Source of the DNA: Nephromyces sp. MM_2019
Lineage: Eukaryota > Apicomplexa > Aconoidasida > Nephromycida
DNA length: 64,000 nt
Assembly: GCA_015657535.1 (NCBI GenBank)
Contig: JADHZB010001663.1
Coordinates: 30,091 to 94,090 of the forward strand
Direction of reading: 5' to 3'
The notes beneath the pieces are model-generated. The model had not been told where the DNA came from. It did not search any database and saw only the letters and a list, made by a program, of their open reading frames with translations. Numbering within the stretch: position 1 is the stretch's first letter; each line of letters opens with the position of its first letter. Below are positions 25,965-39,900 of the stretch, in pieces. The translations under genes were made by a program, and so were the position numbers.

Positions 25965-28900
25965 TTAAATGTGTTTTGAGAGTTCGGGAAACCTAGTGTT
26001 TAAGGCTTCAAGTGAAGGCATGCTGGACAGCCTCCCAACATGCTCGAGAAAGGACTCATCCTTGGAAGAAGCAGAATTAACTTTTTTTAACCTTTGTGGC
26101 GACCTTGTGCTGTACCCTCGCTCAAATCCCTTATTCATGCTTAACTCTTTTCCACTATCACATAATCTGATGAAGGGACCTCCATGTAGGTGCGAGGAGC
26201 GGAATGCCAATGCGTCGGGACCACTAGAGGCTGAAAGAAGACTTTCCTCTACTGGACGAAATCCCCAACCCCCAGAAATTTTATTAAAATATATATCGCG
26301 GTCAGCTGGTGGAGGAGGGAGTTGGGAAGGGCTCCTCGAGACAGGTAATGAAGTGAGCCCCAATGTAGAGTTGCGTAAAGATGGGAGAGTAAATGAAGAG
26401 TTGGGGAGAGGTAATGTCATGCTGCCTGTGGTAGAGCCATACGCGTTGAGGTTCGAGGCTTCTGCGTGTTGTGTAGTAAATATTGAAGATGATACTGCCG
26501 AAAAGTCATCTTCTGAATTGGCTGTGAAAGTAGGCCCAACATACCGAGGATCACGCAATCCATAGTCAAAGTTGTTCCCTTTTGCTTTACTGGCCACCAA
26601 AGAGTTTCCTGGCGTTAGGGATGGTTGAAAAAGGCTCTTGTTTGGCTTAAGTTCCGCTCCTGATGAGCTTAGACAGCATGAGTCAAGGTTAGTAGGGTTG
26701 GAGAGCCTTCTCAACGAGTAGAAGCCTTTATTTACGCTAGGACCTAGATTAGATTGCGATGGGTTATTTTCCTCAAAGCGGTTATCAGCGCGGTAAGATG
26801 AGTTCACGTTACGAGAAATTTCCTTGCTGCTGGAATAGTTGGACAGGTTTTGGTGAGGGTTGCTAGGTACCTGCGTAAGCGGAGATTTATCAGAGTGTAA
26901 AGGCATGGGATAGTCCGTTCTCTGAGATAAAAATCCATCTTTTTTTTGCTCTTGTTCGCTTTTCTGCAACTGTGGAATATCTGCATGAATACCTGTGACT
27001 CTTCTAAACCCCCCTGGAGGTAGTTCATTCTTTGTATCACTATGTTCAGATGAAGGAATATTCGATTTACTGATTGGGTCGGCAAATTCTTCATGTTCCC
27101 AAGAGTGTGAAAGAGGGAGGATAAGCTCATTAATAGCATTTCCCCCTGATCCTGGGTGTACTGCAGCTCCAGCGCCCGCAAAACCCTGGAGATTGGCTAA
27201 ACGATGGTTTTGGTGCAAGTAGACCGATTCATTAGGAGGCTTTGTCAACCTGCAGGGAAGCAAAAAAGTTTTTGAGGATGTATCTTTAATTGTATAGTTG
27301 CAAAGGGTACCCGGAGCCCAGCTTCTGGAATACTTATTAGTAGAAAGCTCTGATAAATTTGCTTCATTTACGACAAGGTAGGCTCTTCGAGCAACGGGTC
27401 TACAAACCAATCTTCCCGAGCTTAAAGCGGTGACTTAATACCTATGTTTGATATGAAACGCTTATAAGAATAATCATCGCAAATCTTCCTAGCTTACTTG
27501 TTACAGACAGATTGGCCACTGTTTAAGACTTCCATCTCCTTCATACGCAATTCAGATAAAAAACTTTTCTTTGCGGAATTAGTTTCATTGCTGCCTGTGC
27601 TTCCTGCTGCATACGTATTTTCTAGTTCATTAGACTCGGCAAAGCTGCATGGATGACGGCTGGATCCTCCAATGTTGTGGATAGCAGCTTTAGACCCCCC
27701 TGCATACTTTAAATTTCCTCCAGCTCCCAATGCACGAGGAGCAGGTGGAGTAGCAGAGACGCCGTTAACGCATAAATCCATCCCATCCCCGCTCCTCACT
27801 GCTGCCTGCCCGATTGGAATCTTCATATGCAGTTCATTTGACCGAAAACTTGTAGACGTATCTCCACCAACTCCTCCGGCTGGTGCCACTATCCGTGATT
27901 TGGAGTAGCCTTCATTCAAATGATCTACCTCAAACTGGCCGTAGGGGGTTGAACAACTAGGAAATAGTCTTGGAGGGGCAGATAACATGTTTCCCGCCCT
28001 GCCAGCTTCCCCAACCCCAGCTATGCCAAGCTCCGGAAGAGCAGAAAAACCCACAGTTGAAGAATGGGTGAGATAATGGGGGGAGGCAGGAAAGTTCAAA
28101 CCTTTTTCAGGATAAGCTAGGCATGAGGAATGATCGAAGTTGTAAGCTGGAGCGGAGAAATTAGCGCTTTCATAGTCTGGGGTGGTAGAGAAATGCTCTC
28201 CTCGCAAATTTTCCTGCGTGCACCCAGCATATATGTGCGTTAAGTTTACACGAGGAAAGGTACTGCAAGGGGTTTCATATTTTCGTATTGTCTGCATAAG
28301 GAATTTGAAGTTAAAGTGACTACTTAAGAGGACTTTAAAAGGCAGTAGTAGTTTTGGTTTAAGAGCATCTAAGCGGGTAGGACTGCTGAGAGGCGTGTAC
28401 GCAAGTATATTTATACCCAAAAAGATGCCATCTAGTGAAAAATAGCAGTATACACACAAGAAGACGAAAGATAGCTCAAATATTCAATCCGAGGTGCCAT
28501 AGCCCAATCGCTCATAAACGCATCGGACCATGCTAACGCACACAGCTGCACAAAGCCAAAATTGCAAGCTCATTCGAAAGCGCATACGCCTGCATACCTC
28601 AATTATCATGCTCACTTCATATTATTGCTGCACACAAACCTTTTTCTTTGCGGCAGTGCCTTCGATATTCGTAAGGAATTTCGTTAGTGTGTCTACTGCA
28701 TCTTCCCTATGAGAGTCTCTTACGCAATATCTCTCCAAGACCTTGTCCTCTAGCGGTGACCCCTTCTGTGATTACAAGTTGCAGTGGAAGTAAATGCAAC
28801 TGACGTGTGCCACATGTGTGTAGATTACCTATGCATAAACTCTGCTAGCTATCTATAATAATACTAAGAAAAAAATCCTTTGGAACCACTTTAATCTTCA

Positions 28901-31900
28901 TGTATGGTGCCACAGGATGCAAAAACCGTATCCGTAGCTTGGGAGAAGTTTGGTGCACGTTAGTATTTTGTACTGAATTTCAAAAAGAGATTTTCGTGCA
29001 GTTGACGTACTCACACCTGCACTGAATGCCTGCAACATACCCCTTAGTTGTGGGGTACGCACGCACACACACTTTCGCAGAATCTTATATGCGCATGCCC
29101 CCGCAGAAATATACATCGGCTCGTACATTGCCATAAAAATAGTCTAAAATATACCCACGCAAACCCTTACTTTCTCAAGGAATTCTCCAGTATTCTGAGA
29201 TAATTGGCAGCTTCCTTTTGTGACTAGTTCTTTCGTGGGCTGAAGAGTAGATGATTCTTGCAGAAGCTCCTTTTCTATGCGCCCGCAGTATTGACGATGC
29301 TTTTCCCTCAGTCTGCTATTTTCCTGGGATAGGTCCTTCAGTCTCTCGAGCATGTTTTTATGCTCCTGTTTCCAGTAGTCAATTTCGTGGACCAGCCTGA
29401 GGTTCTCACCCTTTGCTGCCTGAAGATGAAGGTATAGAAAAAAAGCAAGAGGAGTGGCATCTTGAGCATTTTAGAGTATGCAAACCGGCGTTTGATTATG
29501 CGAGCACTATAGTCGCTGCAAGCTTACGCAAAATTATCAACCTGTGAGTGATGAGTTTATTCTACGAGCATGCAAGGATATAATAGCTGCCACCCCTGGT
29601 AACATGATTACAAGTCAGGTAAGGTAACAGCATGCGCTTAAGATGTGTGTAAAGATGGCATCTTCAAGTGAGCTTATATTTTGGCCATGCGTTTGCGCAT
29701 ATAAGTGGGCATGCGTGGATACACGCACACAGGAGACTCTCATTTACGGATGTAAGAAGGGGAGTTGAAGCAGATTTATTCTCCACTGTATTTTAACCAC
29801 TAGAAAGTAGCGACCTGATTTTTCACTTCTTCTCTGCCTCTGGAATACATTTGAAGTGACCGTACACACACACGCAAGCCAGGGGTCGTGCTGGCGCTCA
29901 TCATTAACCTTGTACTATTGCCAGTCCAAAAAAAGCCACAAAGAATCGCAAGCATATATACCGTCGCCTGCGCTACCTCTGAATAGAAAACTATCATAAA
30001 TAAGAGCTAGTCTTGCACACCTTAAGCTCAGAAATCTCGGTATACTGAGTTTTTATGGTATTATTGAACTTTGCCAGCATTGAAATATTTTCCTGCTTGC
30101 TTTTCTCCAATTGAATAGCTAGATATTCGGCTTCTTTACGGGAATTACCGTACTGTGTCTACAAATATATGAGTTGTAAGTAAAGAAAAAAATTAACAAA
30201 GCGCTTGCAATGAAGTGGAGGAAATTCGTGAAGTTTTGTGTGTGCTTTCACTTTTTAGCGTCTAGTTTTCATCAAATCACTTACACGGATATATTTACTT
30301 CAGAGCACACAGGCTTGAATGCAGCAGCCCAGCTCTGTATTTTTTTACGAAAAGCAACAAACAATGAAGATAAAAAACGCCTTTTTTTAGTACACAAGAT
30401 AGTCTGGACAGCTAATAAATCCAAGCACATGCTCTTACAAAATACCAGCAAAAAGGAGAAAAAGACCATCCAAGCTAATGACAAAAATAAAAAATTTTAG
30501 CAAAAAATGCAATTTTCTTCCCTTTTTCGAATTGATAGAATTTTGATAGAAATTAATAGCCTTTTTGACAAAATGCCTTAAATGAAGAAAACGGGCCACT
30601 AGTAACATTGAGGCTATAGGCCTTGACTGCACACATCCTATTCAATTAAGCAGTTATTTGATCTTTAATGAAAAAGACACAGCAGCTGTTAACTGAAGAA
30701 AAAAAGCCTAAACAGTATCCTTTTTCTTTTGTTTCTTAATTTATATCGGGTGTATGCGAGTACTGTTATGCGAAATTTCTGTCAGTACTCCAGTTAACGT
30801 GTAACATAAAAAATTAGTAATTGAACAAGGAATTTATCTGCAGAAATACAACGAGCTTTAGGAAGAAAAGCAGAGGGGATCTCTTTGAGAAACAAACGAT
30901 TAGATATATACAGCAAAACCAAATTGCAGCCTACGTATAAAAAGCAGTGATAAAAAAAAATTCAATTTTGTGTGAAAAAGCATGTGCAATGATAGCAGAT
31001 TATAAAGAAAGACAAATTTTCAAAGGATGCCATTTTTTACCTCCAAGTTATGAACCTCCACTACCATATCGTTTTGCAAGAGCAGGTTTTTTTCTGCCTC
31101 AGCTTCATATTTCTTTTTCATATTATAGAGCTCGTATTGAAGTCTCTCCAGGTTTTCATATTGTGGAGGAGAAGATGCTGACTTTTTGGGTGAATTTTGA
31201 CGGGAGGAGGAATTCTTTGGGGGAGAATCAGCCTGGGAAATTAATATAGCGTAGGGAAGAAACAAACTCTATCTTGTCAAAATATAAAAAAATTTTGCCC
31301 ACAATTTAACTACTCTGAAGTTTATTTATTAATTTTTTCACTACCCTCTCTTCTTTATTTTTCGTGATTTTAATTTCCTTTATTTTTTGCTGCTTTTGTT
31401 TTCATTAGTTTCGTTGTTCAGTTGCTTTTTTCATTTTTTTACTATTTTTGCTAGTGCTCTTTCTCTCTTGTTTAGCCTCATTATTTTTTTACTTGTCCTC
31501 TTGTCTCACTTTTTCTTAATTGGTTTCTGCGTGATCTGCAACCGTTTACACTTTTTACTCATAAAAAAATTAGTTATTGTCTTCCTCTTTGGTTTTACGT
31601 GTACCCCTCTCTTTAAAGGATTGGACAGCATATCAAATGCTTTACATATTTTGATTTTATTTAGATTAATGTAAAAAAGTATCTTCTATCGGTAAGATAA
31701 ACTATAGAAAAATAATCTAGATATCCAGATACATCTTTTAAAAATACGCACATGCGCAGCAGCAGGCATACGCCATAAAAGCATTCTTTTCAACAAAAGA
31801 AATCTTTATCATGTGGTTATCAAGCCAACAGCTTTTATACGGAATAGTAACCATGTGCCATTCGTCTGAGAAGTCCTTAAGCTACAATTTTTACAGTTGT

Positions 31901-33998
31901 TTGTGATATAATGCTTCTTATGTCATTTTCATTACCTATAATAGCGGGCACTTCTTCTAACTTATCTGTGAAAATTGTCTCTAGAGTATTCTTAAAATTT
32001 TTAAAATCATATAAAGCAGCTTTCAATTGAGAAAATTTTATCTTTAAATTACGCTGAAAGCTGCTTCACTCTTAAATGTTCTCTTTGCGTATAAAATATG
32101 CATCTGTAAGCTCATGTGTCTAACGAACCTGCGTAGAATATATGCAGCCCTTAATGTCATCCATCTCTTTCTTCCAGTGACGGCTTTCTTGCACTGTATC
32201 ATCAAGTTTCTTTGCTAGATCTTCCTGTTGCTTATGTGATTCTGTTTGAACAGCGTTAAGCAAAAATTATTAAGCTGTGAAATTAGTGATTGTATGCTTT
32301 AAACTGTACCCCAGAAGATTCAAAAGATAAAATCATGGGGGAATTCAAGTTGTTGAGCTAAGGAAATTCCAGTTCAAACCAGTCTTAAGTAGCGTGTCTT
32401 TTTTTTTGCATTACTCCTTATCTTAACATCTGTATGTTCTCAAATTTTTCATCATTTTCTTCTTCTATAAGACGTTCTGTTCCCAGTTATTCATCGCTTT
32501 CTTATTTCACTTTACTAAATTCCTCAGACTAATATTGCAAATTACGAAGCTTTGCTCTTGATTTAATTCCCCTTAATTTTCATCTTTATTCAACTTTTTA
32601 ATTCTTCATGCGATTTTAACCAGTTTTGTAGCGTAAGTTCAATAATTCTTTTCGTACTAGATTTGTTTTATCATCTGAAAACCTTTTTTTACTGTTGAAG
32701 CACAAAATTGATTACATATTCCTTCTGCAGACAGCATATTCTACGAAATCGAACTTAGTACTTTGAAATAATACAATGCACAATATCAATTCTTTACATG
32801 TAATTGTCTCGTAAAAAGCACTGTTTTTTGCACCTTTTGAAATTAATCCTCCGGTTAATGCCGCGTAAATAAATTTGCCCCTCTTGGCTGCATGCATTCA
32901 TTTTACGAAAGGCTCACTACTTCATTTTGGCTGACCTACTCTTTTACACCAAGCTGATTTTTTATATACGTATAAGTTATCAGGCCCACAACCTCACACC
33001 CAGACCTTTGAAACCCATGCTGTTGAGTTTTGAAAAATGTCGTACACACCTTCATAAAAAGTAAATTCAACCAAAAAATATTCAAATCATAGCTTTCAGG
33101 ATATTTCTAACCGGAAAGTTTTCGTTTTAAATTATCAACTTCTGCTTGAATTTCCATGTTTTTCTTTTGCTCCTTGGAGGGATATTTACATTCTGTATTT
33201 TCAGAACTTTCTCTGTTAGGGCATTTAGTAATGTCATTCCCCTCTGGGTTAGCATATGTGTTGCATAGTAAATGAGGGAGTGATGCTTTCAAATGATTGT
33301 GCATATGAGGGTGATCATAGTACATTGGAGGTAAGAAGTTCTGTGGGATAATAGGTATCCATTGGCCGCTGCACACAAATCAGAGGGAAAAAGCAGTAAT
33401 TTGATCAATTGCAAAATTGCTTTTGCCCCTAGCCCCTAGCAGTACTTACAAGCTCCAAATCAAGCAGTATTAATACGTTCTGGCTTAGTCAGTTTTAAGA
33501 AATAGTTGAACAAGCAAATGTCGCATGAGCATCAATTTTCACATGACGATGCTGAAGCGAAAACATGGTGCATATAGCGAAAAGATGAACAAAGTTCTTT
33601 GCGTGGATATAGCTATTAACTATATCCTTAAATGCTGATGCAGTTATACAGCAAGCTGTACATATTCACGACAAAATTTACATTCAATGTGAAAAAATGC
33701 CAAGCAAGTAAATCAAGGGCCGTGCTGCACTTTCTAAAATTCTTAAAAAACCACTGAAAAATACTGAAATATTTCAGCCTCAAAGCTTGATTTTTTTTGC
33801 ACCTAAATTAAAAGAAGCAAATGAGTCAAGAAAAAATTAGAATAGCTACTGCTCTGACTTGCTTGCACTCGTCGCCGGATAATGGGGAAAAATAGGTTGA
33901 ACAGAAGATGGGGCCTGCTTGCTATCGGATTTTCCCTCATTAGACTGGGTTGAAGAGCCGTAATATTTACTTGGTGAAGCGGAATTAAGGTTTGCATT
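25965..33998 (-). CDS. Large coiled-coil protein of unknown function, eight exons
   Basis: Exons 33998-33859, 33368-33112, 32241-32129, 31232-31041, 30158-30021, 29419-29171, 28291-27498 and 27420-25965 join in phase to 1,112 residues plus TGA/TAA-type stop at 25965. The total is divisible by three without adjustment. The first part is Ser/Pro-rich. Residues from about 110 to 360 are heptad-like with many Glu, Lys and Leu (EIQAEVDNLKRKL, EDLAKKLDDTVQESRHWKKE, ENLERLQYELYNMKKKYEAE, EAEYLAIQLEKSKQENISML, MLERLKDLSQENSRLREKHR), a parallel coiled coil interrupted at exon ends. The last 750 residues are low-complexity Ser/Asn/Gly/Pro sequence ending LSSMPSLEALNTRFPELSKHI. No enzymatic motif seen. 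Such a layout is typical of cytoskeletal, centrosomal or scaffold proteins, but that is only inference. The first listed exon starts in phase 0 after an acceptor and has no ATG, so an upstream exon is required. One donor is GTTAGA (33111). Confidence 0.65.
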
Positions 33999-36585
33999 CT
34001 GATTATTAGCAATATGAGTTTTTTATATAAGTTTACAATGTCTGACTTTATCTGCTAGTTCAAGCAGATGAAGGCTTGAAAGGGGCATGTATGAAAACGA
34101 ACAAAAACAAACGATAGAAAATAAAAAAGCTCCTAGAAAGGAGGCAGACAGGTGAACTTAAAGAGCAGTATTGCGGTACATGAAGAGAGTTATAGGAAAA
34201 TAAGAAGCGGAAAAAGCTATCGCAATGACAATACTATGAGCAAGATGTATAGATTAAGCGAAAGAAAATCAAGAGAAAACAAAATATAATACCAAAACTA
34301 GGTGGCAAGCTAGGATATCTGAAGAGGTGAAGTTTACTACCTGAACTGTCGCATAGCGCATAAGAAAAGGAGTTGTAGGAGCTTGTTGGAAAGTAGATTA
34401 AGGCGTATTTACAAGCTGTTTATCTGTATGAGGCTTCTAATGACATGCAGCTTGCAACATTCATTGACTAAGCCAGAAATTAAGCACAAAAGCTAGGAGC
34501 TCTAGCCCAAGAAATAGAAAAAGTGATAAAAATTTTGACTACAGCCTTCGGAAAGAAAAAAGCACAGAAATGAAATGCAAAAAAAATATTATATGAAGGA
34601 AGTGAAATTCAGTCTTTCTTTCGTAGTTTTTTAATGAGGCTAGGTTTGCAAAAAGCTAGCTTTATCGCCTCCAGGTTTCACATAAGGAGCTATCCACTAA
34701 AGAATACTGCAATATATTCAATTGCTCTAAGGTAAATTTAAGCCAGTGTGGTGACACATGCTTGCGCATTAGATGAATGCTCCAAAACAATAAAAAATTT
34801 TCTCCTATGATGTGTACCTAAAGCTGTATGCATATTTATTTGATCTTAGCATATACACGCAGAAAATAAACCCTTTATTATTACGGAAAAGCACAATAAA
34901 AGCATGGCTAAGCTGGCCGCATGCAAGTCAAAGCTTGTCACAAGTGCGTTGAATACTTGCGCTTAAACTAGCGCTGAATAGGCAAAAAAGCTTAAAATAG
35001 CTATGGAGAGCAAAAAAAACCACGTGAAAGGACGAACTTAATATACATAAAGTACATCTATAAAAAAATTATCGTATATACCCAAGTTATAAATGGAATC
35101 AATCAGGTGTGCAAGAAGCAGTAGGTACAAACTTGCGTTCAAAACAATCAGTGGGTCACTATACGGTAACTACGTACTTTAAAAATGTTCAAATTATGAC
35201 TGAATGTAGGTGGCCATAGCGAAACGATAGTTCACGACCTAAATGTGAGTATTTCCTCATCAAACTAGCATTTTTTCTAAAGCGCGTTCAAGCACTTGAA
35301 CTTCTCGGATAAAATTAGTCTCTAGATCTTAAGACGCTATCATTTCATCGCTAGATGCTCACAAATCCCTATGAATAGCAAAATTCATTATTTCAGCGTC
35401 ATTTAGTTGTTTTCATTTATATTACAAAAACTCAAAAAGCAGGAAACTAATGTTTCACCCAACATTGTACCGTTTGTAAATCCTTTTTTATTGTGTGGCC
35501 ATCTGGGGTGCTACGCGTACGCAGCTTCGCCGAGTAGTTTTCTCTTTCATCGTGTGGATAAGCATCGTCTGCATTTTTAGCCCATGAGCTAGAAGCTCCA
35601 TGCCTCCGTACTAAAGAAGGAAAGGTTCATGTACCGTATCTTTTACCGGGGATAACTTAGTGAGGTTGGGATGAAGCTAAGGGTTATAGCTGTATGCATG
35701 TGTCTTCCTGCGTTTAAAAGTAATTGTACGTCGCACTCATCATAGAATATATGCTTGTCTATTATGCCACATTAAAAGGGAAACGCATACATAGGAGCTT
35801 ATTTTTATCGGTGAAAAAAACCTTCTACTAATAAAAGTGGACTGGAGGTGCAGCAAAAAGTGATTTATCTTAAATGCACGGAGTTTATGGTTTGTGTAGT
35901 CCACAATATACTATTCTAGTTGCACGTAGGCAACTGCGTGCACACTAGAAGCTAGTGACGGTAATAACTACTTAATTTTAACTAGCAAGTTGGATAGTCA
36001 TCAAACCATGGAAACTGCATGCGCTAAACAAGCATTTTCTGAAAGCTTTATGACCACCCACTACATGCACCCGCCACGTCAATCAATTAATGACATGGAC
36101 TCAATATTACAGAAGATGCAATGATATGTGGTATGGCTCACAAAGTTAGGCCTAATGGTAGCTGCTTTTACTGCAAGACATCTCTAGAATTTAAGCCGTT
36201 CTCTCATGCAGTCTTTTATGTAAAAAAGATAAACATGCGCAAAATTCAGCCACGTCAACACATATATATTTAAAAACACAAGTTCTAGATTATTCATGCA
36301 GCTACACAAAAAAAAATGCACCCCCAACCTCTTGGGGGTACGTAGATTCATCGGTACATATACCAGTTAAAGGAGTTATGTGTGTGAGCTCAGAGCGCCT
36401 ACTTTGAACCTTGAACCAACCAGATTCCCGTACTATAATATTTAGGGAGAAGCTAAATTTGTTTTATTCGTATGAATCCCCAAAAAAGGCGATATTTTTG
36501 CTGCTTTATTTTGCTGAGTCTTCCCGGGGATCTTACCGTGCTTTACTCCAACAGTATCCACCTCCCATGCACTCACACAAATTAC

Positions 36586-36983
36586 CCACCTTCACTTTCT
36601 GCTCTCCGCTTCTTTTTGCCCTTGCGGTGCCTTTTAGTGAGAGTGCTTCTCTCCTCTTCAGAGCTTATCTCTTCAAAGAGATTGTGAAATTGGGGAGGGA
36701 GAGGCCCTTGTTCTCTTTCAATTTCCTCTTGTTCTTCGTCTTGCTGCAGTCGCTCTTCTTTGGATTCCTCGCCATTTCCAAAGCTATGGTGGCTTAGGCG
36801 CCCAACATGGCGCGAATTTAACGAGGTTTGCATGCTATTCTTAGTTTTCCCAACCTTATTTGAAGGTGACTCATAAATCATATCCTCTTCTTCTTCCTTG
36901 GCATTTTCATCATCGAATATCCGCTCAAAGTCTTCAGACGTATATTTCTGATTGATCACATGCTGGAGGTGTTCCAGCTTCAT
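36586..36983 (-). CDS. Acidic ATG-containing exon, probable N-terminus of the coiled-coil gene
   Basis: Open from an ATG at 36983 for 132 codons to a donor (GG|GTAATT). It encodes MKLEHLQHVINQKYTSEDFE, an acidic DDENAKEEEED stretch, EESKEERLQQDEEQEEIERE and a basic end KRHRKGKKKRRAE. The charge-rich helical style and strand match the gene at 26-34 kb. Both donors available here leave one or two bases, whereas the next known exon (33998) starts in phase 0, so at least one exon between 34.0 and 36.6 kb is missing from the model. It could instead be a separate small gene. Confidence 0.5.
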
Positions 36984-39900
36984 TGCAAGTGCTCCAAAGT
37001 AAATATGAAAATGTGTCTGTGTATACCTATTTTATACTTCTGTCTTGGCAGGATTCGTAGCTTCGTTTGAAGTATAGAAGCTTTCAAGCTTGAAGTGTGA
37101 TGCAAGTTTGGATATTTTTTGGTTGAAGTTTCTGTGCTTTGATTGCTACAATCCCTATTAAGCGGATATGTGCTTTTTTTAAGCTTTTATCTTGTATTAA
37201 CGGAGTGCTCATGTCTTAAGGTACTTGTTGTGGTAGCAGGAATGAGTATTTTTTAGGAGATAGCTTAATATTCCTACAGGCGTTTTAGCGATAAGAAGCC
37301 TAGCTGTGGAGAAGCTAAGTACATTGTCGCTATAAATCCTTCAGTAAACAGATTCCTGGAAAACAGATGGAAAAATTCTGCTTTTTACCTCAATAAGGCG
37401 TGGCAAAGTATAAATATAAGCGGCTATGGCGACGACGAACCTGATGTAAAAACTCAAGGTATTCTAGTATAAGCTAAGTTAAAAGGATAAGCTTCAGTGG
37501 TAAATCATATTGAGAATATCGAATTTCCAGCTATCCAGGATATTTTTGAATGAGGAATTAGAAATAAAATCAAAGTAACAGATGAGGGAGTTTGAAGGGC
37601 TTTACGATGGTAAATAATTTATTCTTAAAAATTTCCAAAAGCTCTAATTTTATACACCACCGCAGTCTCGGCTTGCTTCAGGAAAGGGCGTAGTGAAAGT
37701 ATATTGTCAAAGTATGAGCTAGAAACAAAACATGCGGATTTAGTCGTTATGTACGCGATGTGCTACCTTGTGTGTATTCTCACAGCGAGATATGGCAGTG
37801 ACCTTTGCATACTACCACGCAACTAAGTGAATAAGAAGTACGTCTAGTCAATTAAGCTTTGCCTGCCACTGAAGGGAATCCTAATTTTCCTAACACAAAA
37901 GGGGAAAAAATGCTCCAACCACTGATAAAAATAAGGAAAAATTGCACAAGCACGTAGTAACTAAATCAGTATAAAGCAAGCGGTAGGATGCTTACAAGCA
38001 CATGTAACCTGAAACGCACTTATGCTGTGTGCACTGATCGAAGTGTAAGAAAAGCACGGATTATGTGCAAGTATCAAGATTCTGTGCTTCTCCAACCGCC
38101 AGAATGCTTAATACTAACTTTCCTGATGGAGCGAGTTATTTTCTCGTAAAATAACTATTGTTTTTCTATATTTTTATTTTTCTACTACACCTTGAGCATC
38201 TCTCGCTTCTGCTTCTTTCCTCAATTCTACTGTTTTTTGTCCACTAGCTCTGTGTTTTGAAGACTCTGGATTTTGTTTTCTAACTCCACTAAGCCTTTTA
38301 GCATAGCCTTTCTACGTCGGCATGCATCCTTACGTTCGCCTTATTGCATACCCCTTTGTTTCTAGATGTTCCCCCCGATATCTGGTTTCTATTGCTGCCC
38401 TCCTACTCGTGAATTTCTTTATTTAAGTGATAATCCACGTAAGAGCGGCAACTCAAAATATTTATTAAAAGATATATAGCCCTTTAATTGATGCATTATG
38501 TGGGGAGCAAAGTATATAGTACCCTTCAGTCTCATCGGTAGTATTACTGCTCCCAGTGAGTACATTCCGGGGCAGGCGCACAACTGGCTTAAATATAATT
38601 TCTTGCGTGTACTTTATTACTACGCGTCCAATCTCTAAATAGCCCCTACCACTACAATATTTCCCCCCTAAGAAAACACCTAGACTCACCGTTTTCTTTT
38701 TTTTTGGAAAAGAAACCCACTGGGAAACACCTACGCTGAGTACCCAGCAAATAACTCACGCAACTAGCGAAGCGACTTATACAATTTACACACGGTAGGC
38801 AAGCCGGAATATACTTGTATCATAAGACTAGGCGAGAAAAGTGTGCACATGTAAGCGAAACAATTACACTTACAGGCGCACTTGAAAATGAAGAGTATAC
38901 GCTGTATCCGTCTTGCTATGGTTTCAAAGAAACTTCTAAAGGTTCAGTAGCAGCAACAATGAACCTCACATACAATACTCGCAGCTGGTAAGTGGCTGTA
39001 TGAATTGCAGTATTTTTTTCTTGCCCTCCGGTAATCGCTCAATGGTATTAGCGGCAGAAACCTTGGAATCCTTTTGTGTCTACACTGAAAACTAATTAAA
39101 AATAGGTTTGCGGACGTTATGATTCACGACACACTTGCTTGAGATACCGTTTCGAAATGCGTATTCAGCAGCAAGAATGCGCGGCTTCTAATCAATGTAC
39201 AAAGGTTTTTTGTATGCGCGATAATTGGGAGATATGCACCGCGTCACGCCGGTATTTTCGCGGTATTCGGCGTTCATGTTAAACAGAGCAGTTTGTAGTT
39301 TTCTAAAGCAAGTCGACCTAGCTTAAGAATTTTCACAAGGGAAGTATAAGAAAAAGGTGATATCTTCTAATAATTCGCATCTAGCCTGGCATGTGCACCC
39401 AAAAAGAAGTGAATACATTATGCTGGAAGCGTAGCAAATTGCTCATGGTTTTTTTGTCTTCGCGCTTTTTGAAACAAGTTCAGAGCCAGGAAAATAATAT
39501 ATGCAACAAGATTAAAAAAAAGAAAATCTATACGATAACGAGAAGACGTAGATGTTATGTCTGCGCATTAATGATAAATAAGCTTCTATTAAAACTCAAG
39601 GCTATGCAGGCGTACATATACATATGCATCGAAGATACCTTTAACATGCATGCACTAGAATAACTGCGTGCGAGCAACTGATGAGCAGACATGATTTAGG
39701 TGAATCTATGCGCGAATAGAGGAGCTTCCGGTAAGAGTATATATCTATTCACATCCAGTCACTAATTTCTGGGTTTAGAGCACCTTTTGTACCCTGATGA
39801 AGCCTTTTCCTAACTCAATCTTACATGTTGTATAGATGAGCCAGAAGAGCTACCGCTGAAAAGCTAGCTTTCTTAAGTGATGGTATTCAAGATTGTACAG

